Shown piece by piece: positions 1 to 9,324 of a stretch of DNA of 64,000 bases (within the stretch, counting starts at the first letter, position 1; each line of letters begins with the position of its first letter). The notes under the pieces are model-generated. The model was not told the DNA's origin. It ran no database searches and worked only from the letters and a program-made list of their open reading frames with translations. Origin of the DNA: Macrostomum hystrix. Its lineage: Eukaryota; Platyhelminthes; Macrostomidae. The stretch is taken from positions 3,711,501-3,775,500 of the forward strand of contig CATNEN010000005.1 of the NCBI GenBank assembly GCA_950097015.1, written 5' to 3'. The translations under genes and the position numbers were made by a program.

Positions 1-825
1 ACTGTTAGTTTCGAAATCGGTCATAATCCTCATAGATTGTTAGATTTGAAATTGGTCATAGTTCTCATAGATTGTTAGTTTCGAAATTGGTCATAATCCT
101 CCTAGATTGTTAGTTTTGAAATTGATCATAATTCTCCTAGACTGTTAGTTTCGAAATCGGTCATAATCCTCATAGATTGTTAGTTTTAAAATTGGTCATA
201 GTTCTCATAGATTGTTAATTTCGAAATTGGTCATAATCCTCCTAGATTGTTAGTTTTGAAATTGGTCATAATTCTCCTAGATTGTTAGTTTTGAAATTGG
301 TCATAATTCTCCTAGACTGTTAGTTTCGAAATCGGTCATAATCCTCATAGATTGTTAGTTTTGAAATTGGTCATAGTTCTCATAGATTGTTAGATTTGAA
401 ATTGGTCATAATCCTCCTAGATTGTTAGATTTGAAACTGGTCATAATCCTCCTAGATTGTTAGATTTGAAATTGGTCATAATCCTCATAGAATGTTAGAT
501 TTGAAATTGGTCATAATCCTCCTAGATTGTTAGATTTGAAATTGGTCATAATCCTCCTAGATTGTTAGATTTGAAATTGGTCATAATCCTCCTAGAATGT
601 TAGATTTGAAATTGGTCATACTCCTAGATTGTTAGTTTTGAAATTGGTCATAATCCTCATAGATTGTTAGATTTGAAATTGGTCATAATCCTCCTAGATT
701 GTTAGATTTGAAACTGGTCATAATCCTCCTAGATTGTTTGTTTTGAAATTGGTCATAATTCTCCTAGACTGTTAGTTTCGAAATTGGTCATAATCCTCCT
801 AGATTGTTAGATTTGAAATTGGTCA
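1..825. repeat. 35-bp tandem repeat, about 23 copies
   Basis: A 35-bp unit starting attgttagatttgaaattgg and ending in cctcctag is repeated head to tail from the first base, so the array continues off the left edge. Copies differ by single substitutions (gttagtttcg versus gttagatttg, catag versus cctag); one copy near 620 is shortened. No coding frame or promoter motif is visible in it. It lies upstream of the TRIM-NHL gene and may be in its 5' intron or in intergenic DNA. Confidence 0.95.
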
Positions 826-1216
826 TTTTTGTCAATCGCATGGTTATTCTAATTCTCAAATGAAGTGTTTCAGAACAGTCACAGTCGCATTGATCATTTT
901 GTAACGGTCATTTATCTACATAAAGTTTCGGTGGCTTTGTCGTTATAGCTATGAATGGTCAGACAGATAAATAAAATGTGAGTATACAAGGTGCAGCATG
1001 GGCTCCTATCCATTAAGCACTGCTGTTCGTACATCTTACTGTACTCACATTTCTTCATCACCTAGACCCTACTTTGAGTCTACAGTCCTTAAGCTCCTAG
1101 CTAGTCCAATTATACAATTAGAAACGTGCCAGTAGAGATTGACTGTTAAATTATTTAGCAGCTTTTCTGTTCTTAAATTCAGATTTAAACCCCCGCTATT
1201 TTTCTCAAATCCAAAG
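826..1216. other. unique AT-rich stretch upstream of first recognised TRIM-NHL exon
   Basis: About 390 bp of non-repetitive DNA. The only usable signal I see is a pyrimidine-rich run (1190-1210) ending in AG at 1215-1216, which could be the acceptor for the exon that follows. No ATG opens in frame with that exon: the frame is closed by TAA at 1186-1188. An upstream coding or 5' UTR exon is therefore expected outside or early in the window. Confidence 0.4.
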
Positions 1217-1686
1217 CGGTGACTCATTCCGCGCCCAAATCCTCAGAGGCTCCTTCGGCTGCGGTCTCCCGGCGAGAGCTTTCGGTCTCGTCGTCGTCTT
1301 CTTCTTCGTCCACGTCGACAATCGCCGTTGCGATTCAGCGGTCAGCTTCGCTACAACAGCTGAGCCATTCAGAGCGATCCGGAGAGCCAGTTCAGCATTA
1401 TCAGCAGCAGCAGCAACGCCAGTCATCATCAGCATATTTGAGTCGTCAATTCACCAGTACATTCACGGCCAATACCAGTGATCTTCTAGAAGATAATACA
1501 GAAATCTTTCTAGTCGAGAATCTGACGAGAGACAGTCGAGCTGAAGAAAGCAGCAGCACTTTGGCTGTCCCGATGACAAAACAGCTGAGAACAAATTCTG
1601 AAGCTGGCCTGAGCTCTCTCCAGGAGCTGCTGAGCAGTGATTTGCTGCTCTGCAAGAAATGCCACCGTCAGGCCGAGAAACCCGTG
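1217..1686 (+). CDS. TRIM-NHL exon 1 (Ser-rich N-terminus, first RING Cys pair)
   Basis: Reads about 156 codons with a run of eight serines, a short Gln run and the pair CKKC just before the donor gtaagt at 1687. GTG at 1219 is not a credible animal start; a splice acceptor at 1215-1216 is the better reading, giving an exon that begins in phase 2. The donor leaves phase 0, matching the next exon. Confidence 0.65.
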
Positions 1687-4600
1687 GTAAGTCTGCTTGT
1701 GGACTTATTAAATCAAGGACAATTTTTTTATTGGGACTTCTAGAATGGATCTTTTATGGACTTCTAGATCTAGAATGGATCTTATATGGACTTCTAGATC
1801 TAGAATGAATCTTATTTGGACTTCTTGATCTAGGATAAATCATATATAGACTTCTAGATCTAGAATGAATATTATATGGACTTCTAGATCTAGAATGAAT
1901 CTTATTTGGACTTCTAGATCTAGGATAAATCTTATATGGACTTCTAGATCTAGGATAAATCTTATATGGACTTCTAGATCTAGAATGAATATTATATGGA
2001 CTTCTAGATCTAGAATGAATATTATATGGACTTCTAGATCTAGAATGAATCTTATTTGGACTTCTAGATCTAGGACAAATCTTATATGGACTTCTAGATC
2101 TAGAATGAATCTTATTTGGACTTCTAGATCTAGGATGAATATTATATGAACTTCTAGATCTAGGATGAATATTATATGGACTTCTAGATCTAGGATGAAT
2201 ATTATATGGACTTCAAGATCTAGCAAGAATATTTTGAAACTTCCAAATCGCTATCTGAACTTCACCGACCGCCTCCCGTCAGTTGCTGCCGTGCCTGGAC
2301 ACAGTCTGTTCCGCCTGCTTAGAGGTCTGCAGCATCGAGGGCGACAATCGCTGCCCTGCCTGCCAGCAGCTGATCGGACAGTCGTCGGGAGCCGGCAGCC
2401 AGGCCCGCGCCAACTGGTTCCTAGCCAGTCTGTGCAGCCTGAAACTCTGCCAGGATGAGGGCAACAAGCAGCTGTGCGACTATTGTCGCTACGAACAAAG
2501 AGAAGAACTGGCTAGCGGACTCTGCATCGACTGCTCCGATTTTCTGTGCGACGCCTGCGGCAGTGCGCATAGCAAAACCAAGATGACCAGGCACCACAAT
2601 GTCATGAGCTTCGATGTGGGTTCACCAACTGGCTCATTCACCAACTGACTCATTCACCAACTGGCTCATTCACCAACTGACTCATTCACCAACTGACTCA
2701 TTCACCAACTGGCTCATTCACCAACTGGCTCATTCACCAACTGACTCATTCACCAACTAGCTCATTCACCAACTGACTCATTCACCAACTAGCTCATTCA
2801 CCAACTAGCTCATTCACCAACTAGCTCATTCACCAACTGGCTCATTCACCAACTGACTCATTCACCAACTGGCTCATTCACCAACTGGCTCATTCACCAA
2901 CTGGCTCATTCACCAACTGGCTCATTCACCAACTAGCTCATTCACCAACTAGCTCATTCACCAACTAGCTCATTCACCAACTGGCTCATTCACCAACTGA
3001 CTCATTCACCAACTGGCTCATTCACCAACTGGCTCATTCACCAACTGGCTCATTCACCAACTAGCTCATTCACCAACTAGCTCATTCAACAAATGACTCA
3101 TTCACCAACTGGCTCATTCACCAACTAACACATTCACCAACTGGCTCATTCACCAACTAGCTCATTCACCAACTGACTCATTCACCAACTAGCTCATTCA
3201 CCAACTGACTCATTCACCAACTAGCTCATTCACCAACTGACTCATTCACCAACTGACTCATTCACCAACTGGCTCATTCACCAACTGACTCATTCACCAA
3301 CTAGCTCATTCACCAACTGGCTCATTCACCAACTAGCTCATTCACCAACTAGCTCATTCACCAACTGACTCATTCACCAACTGGCTCATTCACCAACTAA
3401 CACATTCACCAACTGGCTCATTCACCAACTAGCTCATTCACCAACTGACTCATTCACCAACTAGCTCATTCACCAACTGACTCATTCACCAACTGGCTCA
3501 TTCACCAACTAGCTCATTCACCAACTGACTCATTCACCAACTGACTCATTCACCAACTGACTCATTCACCAACTGACTCATTCACCAACTGACTCATTCA
3601 CCAACTGGCTCATTCACCAACTGACTCATTCACCAACTGGCTCATTCACCAACTAGCTCATTCACCAACTGGCTCATTCACCAACTGACTCATTCACCAA
3701 CTGGCTCATTCACCAACTGACTCATTCACCAACTGGCTCATTCACCAACTAGCTCATTCACCAACTGACTCAATCACTAACTGTCTCATTGGTTCACTTA
3801 CAGAATTCACTGAACTCCAACCGATTCACACCATCTGCAGAAAATGGCAGCTGACCAAAGTTTGGATCTGATTCGCCAGCACCAGACATTTGAATGTCTC
3901 GACCATCCTGGCGAGAAGGTTGTCCGTTTCTGTGTCACCTGCGACCGTCTGATCTGCCGCGAATGTCGCGACAAAGGCGGCGACAAGCACGCCAAGCACC
4001 AGCTGTTCGGTGTTGACGAATTCGGTTCGAAAACTCGCGACTCGCTGATGGGCATGATTGACAATGTCAGGGCCAAGGTGCCAAGGCTCGCTGAGTACGG
4101 CCAGTTTCTGAGCGAGTACAGACTGTCGGTGGATCAGGCTAGGATGAGGGTTTCCGGAGATATCAATGAGCAGGCCGAACTGCTGCACAAGTAAACACTT
4201 TTTCCTCATTTTTTCTTCAATAACGCAGTTGAGATTGGATAGTGTAGGAAATGCAATTAGAAAGGGTAGGAAATGGGATTAGAAATTGTAGGACATTGGA
4301 TTAGAGAGTTTAGGAGATGGGATTAGAGAGTTTAGGAGATAGGATTAGAAAGTGTAGGAAATGGGATTAGAGAGTTTAGGAGATAGGATTAGAAAGTGTA
4401 GGAAATGGGATTAGAGAGTTTAAGAGATGGGATTAGAGAGTTTAGGAGATGGGATGAGAGAGTTTAGGAGATAGGATTAGAAAGTGTAGGAAATGGGATT
4501 AGAGAGTTTAGGAGATAGGATTAGAAAGTGTAGGAAATGGGATTAGAGAGTTTAGGAGATAGGATTAGAAAGTGTAGGAAATGGGATTAGAGAGTTTAGG

Positions 4601-7600
4601 AGATAGGATTAGAAAGTGTAGGAAATGGGATTAGAGAGTTTAAGAGATGGGATTAGAGAGTTTAAGAGATGGGATTAGAGAGTTTAGGAGAAGGGATTAG
4701 AGAGTTTAGGAGATGGGATTAGAGAGTTCAGGAGATGGGATTAGAGAGTTCAGGAGATGGGATTAGAGAGTTTAGGAGATGGGATTAGAGAGTTTAAGAG
4801 ATGGGATTAGAGAGTTTAAGAGATGGGATTAGAGAGTTTAGGAGAAGGGATTAGAGAGTTCAGGAGATGGGATTAGAGAGTTTAGGAGATGGGATTAGAG
4901 AGTTTAAGAGATGGGATTAGAGAGTTTAGGAGATGGGATTAGAGAGTTTAAGAGATGGGATTAGAGAGTTTAGGAGATGGGATTAGAGAGTTTAAGAGAT
5001 GGATTAGAGAGTTTAGGAGATGGGATTAGAGAGTTTAGGAGAAGGGATTAGAGAGTTTAGGAGATGGGATTAGAGAGTTTAGGAGATGGGATTAGAGAGT
5101 TTAGGAGATGGGATTAGAGAGTTTAGGAGAAGGGAATAGGAAGTGTGGGACCTGCGATAAAGATTTGATAGATAGGGAGATGCAGTCCCACTAGAATTTC
5201 CCAATCAACCACGACAGTCATCACTGTGAACGTCATCAATTCCAGGATCGTGGATGAGTGCCGCGACGCCCTTCAGCGCCAGTTGAACGAAGCCGCCGTC
5301 AAAGAGATAAACGAAGTCAGTCGCAAAGAGGAGAAAATTAGCGACATCAAGGCCAGCATCTTGAGCGGCTGCGTGTTCTCCGACGCTCTTGTCAGCCATG
5401 GAAGGTGAAGAATGCCGTGAGGGACAGTGGGAATGAGTGGGAGAGTGTGGGAGAGTGTGGGAGAGAGTGGGAGAGAGTGGGAGAGTGTGGGAGAGTGTAG
5501 GAGAGTGTGGGATAGAGTGGGAGAGAGTAGGAGAGTGTGGGAGAGAGTGGGAGAGAGTGAGAGAGTGTGGGAGAGTGTGGGAGAGTGTGGGAGAGTGTGG
5601 GAGAGTGTGGGTGGGTGTGGGAGAGAGTGGGAGAGAGTGTGAGAGTGTGGGAGAGAGTGGGAGAGAGTGTGAGAGAGTGGGAGAGAGTGTGAGAGTGTGG
5701 GAGAGAGTGGGAGAGTGTGGGAGAGAGTGTGAGAGTGTGGGAGAGAGTGGGAGAGTGTGGGAGAGTGTGGGAGAGTGTGGGAGAGTGTGGGAGAGTGTGG
5801 GAGAGTGTGGGAGAGTGTGGGAGAGAGTGAGAGAGTGTGGGAGAGAGTGGGAGAGAGTGCAGGACGGTGTGGGACAGTTTAGGAGAGAGTGGGATAATTG
5901 TGAGTTTATTTAATCAAAAGTATAGCCGCTGATAACTGCAAAATCAGTCCATTAAAAGCGAATCGATGAATAAAACTCCAGAGACGAAGAAGTACTGTGG
6001 CTTCACTCGCTGCTGAAGGACCGAATGTCCCAGTTTATCTTCCTACAAGTTGAAGGCATATCTGGTTAGTTTATTTAAATTTGAAAGCTTCAATACTTTT
6101 ATTTCTACTGAAACCAGTAGTGCAGATTGAGTAAATCAATCTTTATATATTAAAAATGATTCAGGCAAACTTTCCGCCGTATTCAATGCCGGAATCTCGC
6201 CCGAGAGGTCACTGCCGATTCTGTTTGGCAAGCTGAACCTAGCTCACCTTCCACTGGGCAGCGGTGCCAACAGCTCGCTCGCAATTTCACCGACGTCTAC
6301 TCAGCAACAGCATTATCAAGTTGCTGACGCCGCTACTTCGGGACCTTCAAAAGCTGGCGGCGGCATATTTTCGCCGAACGTCACGGCGGTGGTCAGATTG
6401 TCCAGCTTGCATCAGCAGCAGCCGCCTATTGGTTCTGTTACCATGGCAACGCCCCTGACTCCATCTCTGCTGCCACACGGAGTTCGTCCGTTGACGGAGC
6501 CGGCCGTGCTGCTGTCACGGCCGCAGCTGGTGCTGGAGTTCGAGGCCAAATCGCCACTGGATACTCGGTGAGGATTGGGATATTTTGTGGGTTCAGATTC
6601 GGAAGATTACTGGAAGGGGAGAGGTATAGAATAAGAATTGGGATTAGGATTAGAGTTGAGTTTATGACTTGGATATAATCGTAATTGAAATCGAGATTAC
6701 GATTGGGATTGTGATGGAGATTAGGATTAGGATAAGGATTTGGGATTAGGATCGGGATTGGTATTGAGATTAGGATTGGGATCGGGATTGGTATTGAGAT
6801 TAGGATAAGGATTGGGATTGGGATTGTGATTGGTATCGGGATTGGTATTGAGATTAGAATTGGGATTGGGATTGGGATTGTGATTTGGATCGTGATTGTT
6901 ATTGAGATTAGGATTGGGATCGGGATTGTTAATGAGATTAGGATTGGGATCGGGATTGTTAATGAGATTAGGATTGGCATCGGGATTGGTATTGAGATTA
7001 GGATTGGGATCGGGATTGTTAATGAGATTAGGATTGGCATCGGGATTGGTATTGAGATTAGGATTGGGATCGGGATTGTTATTGAGATTAGGATTGGGAT
7101 CGGGATTGTTAATGAGATTAGGATTGGGATCGGGATTGTTAATGAGATTAGGATTGGGATCGGGATTGTTAATGAGATTAGGATTGAGATCGGGATAGGT
7201 ATTGAGATTAGGATTGGGATTGGGATTGGGATTGTGATTGGGATCGGGATTGGTATTGAGATTAGGATTGGGATCGGGATTGGTATTGAGATTAGGATTG
7301 GGATCGGGATTGGTATTGAGATTAGGATTGGGATTGGTATTGAGATTAGGATTGGGATCGGGATTGTTAATGAGATTAGGATTGGGATCGGGATTGGTAT
7401 TGAGATTAGGATTGGGATTGGCATTGTGATTGGCATCCGGATTGGTATTGAGATTAGAATTGGGATTGGGATTGTGATTGGGATCGGGATTGATATTGAG
7501 ATTAGGATTGGGATCGGGATTGGTATTGAGATTAGGATTGGGATCGTGATTGGTATTGAGATTAGGATTGGAATTGGGATTGGGATTAGGATTGAGATTG

Positions 7601-8990
7601 GTATTTGGTTTGGGTTTGAGATTGATATTTGGATTGGGATTAGGATTCAGAATGGGGTTGAGATTAAAATTGCGTTGTGATCGGGATTGGGTTTGGGTTT
7701 GGGATTAGGATTAGGACTGGGATTGAGATTTGTGTTCATTAAATAATCTAGGTTTCATTTCAATCAAGATTTAGATTGAGTTAGGGATTATTTAGAGACT
7801 GAAGTCATCAGATGGCCAGGAAGGCTCATTTAGAAGAGATTTATCGTACTCATAGAATTTTGATCTCTAATCCCGCCCAATCGCAGGGACATTTGGCCCA
7901 CTGGAATTGCCATCAGTGCCACCACCGGTGACTACTTCATTCTGGACCGCGACAACAAGTGCGTGAAATCCTTCGACCGCAAGGGCCGCTACCGCATGGA
8001 GTTCGGCTGCCCCGGCAGCGGAGACGGCGCTCTGTCGAGTCCCTACGATCTGGCCATCCTAGAGGAGCGCCTAATCCTTGTCACGGATTATCAACACGAA
8101 GCCATCAAAGCCTACACGATGCAGGGCAAATACCTCACCACTTACCGAGGTCCCTTCAAGCATCCCAGAGGCATAGCAGCCATGCGAGGTCGCCAGTTTG
8201 TTGTGGCCGACTGCAGAATGCGTCAGCTAACGATGCACGACGCCGACTCCGGGAATCTGGTCCGAACAGTGCGATCCGAGGGCCTGTTCACTGATCCCTA
8301 CTATGTCACCGTCACCCACGATGACGTCATAGTAGTGACCGACTGGGCCGAGCCCAATTTGAAGCTATTCGATTTAGAGGTTTGTTTAATGATGCTCTAC
8401 CTGCTGAATACTGTCAGTGGACCGATTAGAAGAGTCAGTGGACACGATGAAAGAGTCAGTGGACAGTTTGGAAGAGTCAGTGGACAGCTAGGTTGGAAGA
8501 TTCAGTGGACAGGTTGGAAGAGTCAGCGGACAGATCGGTAATGTCTGTGGACATAATGATTCTGTCAGTGGACTGGTTTTGAATAGTAAAATGACAATAA
8601 ATTTAATTTAGTGGACAGATTGGAGCAGTCAGTGGACATGTTGGGACTGTCAGTGGACAGGTCGGGGGCGTCTTTTCGATTGCAAGGCCAACAAACCCCA
8701 CTCCTTGAACTGAGCAGGGCAATTTGATTGGCCAAGCCGGTAGTCATGGCAACGGCACAGACCAGGTGCTGCAACCCTACGGCGTCACCAGTGACACCAG
8801 CGGGCAGGTGATGGTGGCAGACAACAGCAATCACCGAATTCACCTGCTTGGCAGCGATGGTCGGTTTGCAAAATTTGTAGTCAGCAAATTCGACGGCCTC
8901 TGGCACCCGATGGCGCTGGCGATAACGCCTGAAGGATTCCTGGCCGTGACGGAAGCACTTGGCAAAGTCAAGGTTTTCAAGTACATGTGA
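1217..8990 (+). CDS. TRIM-NHL protein (RING, B-box1, B-box2, coiled coil, NHL propeller), 5' end missing
   Basis: TRIM-NHL proteins are RNA-binding regulators, often with E3 ligase activity (Brat, Mei-P26, TRIM71/LIN-41, TRIM2/3 group). Proposed exons: 1217-1686, 2283-2615, 3841-4190, 5195-5404, 5982-6064, 6165-6567, 7887-8379, 8718-8990. Every junction keeps frame. Exon 1 is Ser/Gln-rich and ends with the first RING pair CKKC. Exon 2 carries the rest of the RING (LPCLDTVCSAC, CPAC) and B-box 1 (CDYC...CIDC...CDAC...H). Exon 3 carries B-box 2 (CLDH...CVTC...CREC...H). Exons 4-5 are charged and helical. Exon 6 is a low-complexity linker; no filamin domain is recognisable. Exons 7-8 hold about six NHL blades (for example MVADNSNHRIHLL), ending VFKYM and TGA. 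The assembled part is about 860 residues. No ATG begins exon 1, so the start lies upstream. The acceptor of exon 4 (5193-5194) was chosen because it alone keeps frame. Confidence 0.85.
1741..2228. repeat. 30-bp minisatellite filling TRIM-NHL intron 1, about 16 copies
   Basis: The unit contains the perfect 14-bp palindrome ttctagatctagaa followed by tgaat(c/a)ttat(t/a)tgga. The array occupies most of the 596-bp intron 1687-2282. Because 30 is divisible by three, long frames stay open on both strands; they lie inside the intron and are not genes. Confidence 0.95.
2283..2615 (+). CDS. TRIM-NHL exon 2 (RING core and B-box 1)
   Basis: Acceptor ccgtcag at 2276-2282, donor gtgggt at 2616; 111 codons, phase 0 at both ends. 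The RING reads LLPCLDTVCSACLEV and later NRCPACQQL. The position that is His in a classic C3HC4 RING (C-x-H-x2-C) is Asp here. B-box 1 follows with CDYC, CIDC, CDAC and two His (SAHSKTKMTRHH). Confidence 0.85.
2620..3800. repeat. 16-bp minisatellite filling TRIM-NHL intron 2, about 73 copies
   Basis: Unit ttcaccaactgactca, with variants ggctca and agctca at its end. The array begins four bases after the donor at 2616 and runs to about 40 bp before the acceptor at 3839-3840, so the intron is essentially all repeat. The plus strand is poor in G. Confidence 0.97.
3841..4190 (+). CDS. TRIM-NHL exon 3 (B-box 2 and start of coiled coil)
   Basis: Acceptor ccatctgcag, donor gtaaac at 4191; 116 codons plus two bases. 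B-box 2 is FECLDHPGEKVVRFCVTC followed by CREC and KHAKH, fitting C-x2-H...C-x2-C-x4-C-x2-C...H. Downstream are charged helical residues ending AELLHK. An in-frame TAA follows directly across the donor, so splicing is required. Confidence 0.85.
4245..5150. repeat. 22-bp minisatellite filling TRIM-NHL intron 3, about 41 copies
   Basis: The unit reads gattagagagtttaggaga plus tg. In the first half it alternates with a diverged partner (gattagaaagtgtaggaaatg), giving a local 44-bp period; the second half is homogeneous. The plus (transcript) strand almost lacks C. Confidence 0.96.
5195..5404 (+). CDS. TRIM-NHL exon 4 (coiled-coil region)
   Basis: Acceptor ag at 5193-5194, chosen because it keeps frame with exon 3; the neater-looking acacgacag at 5217 shifts the frame. 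The exon encodes a charged segment (VDECRDALQRQLNEAAVKEI) typical of the TRIM helical region and ends at donor gtgaag (5405) with two bases of the next codon. Confidence 0.7.
5409..5890. repeat. 10-bp minisatellite in TRIM-NHL intron 4, about 47 copies
   Basis: Unit gtgggagagt, with variants gagggagagt and gtgtgagagt. The plus strand is almost pure G/A/T, with clustered GGG. The array starts close to the donor at 5405. Frames across it stay open (VGESGRVWE-type peptides) but have no independent support. Confidence 0.95.
5982..6064 (+). CDS. TRIM-NHL exon 5 (short, end of helical region)
   Basis: An 83-bp exon deduced from phase. Exon 4 ends two bases into a codon and exon 6 needs one base before it. 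Acceptor ag at 5980-5981 and donor gttagt at 6065 give exactly that and encode DEEVLWLHSLLKDRMSQFIF and onward. The following intron (6065-6164) is only 100 bp and contains no repeat. Confidence 0.6.
6165..6567 (+). CDS. TRIM-NHL exon 6 (low-complexity linker)
   Basis: Acceptor gattcag (6158-6164), donor gtgagg at 6568. Encodes about 134 residues rich in Ser, Ala, Pro and Gln that join the helical region to the NHL propeller. It ends LEFEAKSPLDTR across the splice. I see no filamin/Ig fold signature, unlike TRIM2/3 or TRIM71. Confidence 0.75.
6590..7735. repeat. hexamer-based G-rich array in TRIM-NHL intron 6
   Basis: Built from GGATTG/GGATTA/GGGATC hexamers, organised in 30-36-bp higher units (gattaggattgggatcggga then ttggtattga). 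The plus strand is nearly C-free and GGG runs recur every 6-18 bp. The donor at 6568 (gtgaggattgggat) already resembles the unit. All three forward frames and a reverse frame stay open for hundreds of codons purely because of periodicity. Confidence 0.95.
7887..8379 (+). CDS. TRIM-NHL exon 7 (first NHL blades)
   Basis: Acceptor caatcgcag, donor gtttgt at 8380; phase 2 in, phase 0 out. Encodes roughly four NHL blades with the typical pattern of hydrophobic strands and D-x-x-N/H turns (FILDRDNKCVKSFDRKGRY, LILVTDYQHEAIKAY, FVVADCRMRQLTMHD, VIVVTDWAEPNLKLFD). Confidence 0.85.
8400..8690. repeat. degenerate repeat in TRIM-NHL intron 7
   Basis: Irregular copies of agtcagtggacag joined to (g/a)ttggaag, about a dozen, filling much of the 338-bp intron 8380-8717. 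Spacing varies, so it looks like an older or less homogenised array than its neighbours. Confidence 0.8.
8718..8990 (+). CDS. TRIM-NHL exon 8 (last NHL blades and stop)
   Basis: Acceptor tgagcag at 8711-8717. Encodes GNLIGQAGSHGNGTDQVLQP, VMVADNSNHRIHLLGSDGRF, GLWHPMALAITPEGFLAVTE and ends ALGKVKVFKYM followed by TGA. Two propeller blades, completing about six with exon 7. Confidence 0.87.
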   Translation, partial: GNLIGQAGSHGNGTDQVLQPYGVTSDTSGQVMVADNSNHRIHLLGSDGRFAKFVVSKFDGLWHPMALAITPEGFLAVTEALGKVKVFKYM

Positions 8991-9320
8991 CTGAACTGAT
9001 GCGGGATGTTTGAGCACAATTGCGATCCTAAGTTTGTTTCTTAGAAATTGAATTTCTGGTACAAGTTTTCTAGCTGAATCACGCTTGCATATCGATTCTT
9101 TAATTAATTTTTTGTTTTCTTAATTATTCAAGAAAAAAATGTCAAAAATTATTCACATTCGCTATTGCTACGTTTAAAAGTAATAAGTAAATATTATTAG
9201 AACAGCAACGATTTAGTTGAATTTTTGCTAATAGCAAAATATGCAGCAAAAAATATTTGAATAAATGATCTAATAGTGGTTCGAAATTTTTCATGTCTCT
9301 TTTTAGCTATATTTAGTTTT
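8991..9320 (+). other. AT-rich 3' flank of the TRIM-NHL gene with candidate poly(A) signal
   Basis: AT-rich, with no open frame and no repeat. An AATAAA hexamer at 9260-9265 is about 270 bp after the stop and is a reasonable cleavage signal for the TRIM-NHL transcript. The next recognised gene is on the opposite strand, beyond the satellites. Confidence 0.45.
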
Positions 9321-9324
9321 TGGC

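Noticed and set aside
1219-1221. GTG as start codon of the TRIM-NHL gene
   Set aside because: Animal genes essentially do not initiate at GTG; an AG directly upstream makes a splice acceptor more likely.
5218-5404. Acceptor at 5216-5217 (acgacag) for TRIM-NHL exon 4
   Set aside because: It looks better by eye but shifts the frame relative to exon 3; ag at 5193-5194 keeps it.
6438-7680. Open frames of 280-330 codons in both directions across the hexamer array
   Set aside because: Low-complexity peptides (IGIGIEIR, IPIPILIS) arising from a period divisible by three inside a TRIM-NHL intron; no start context, domain or codon bias.
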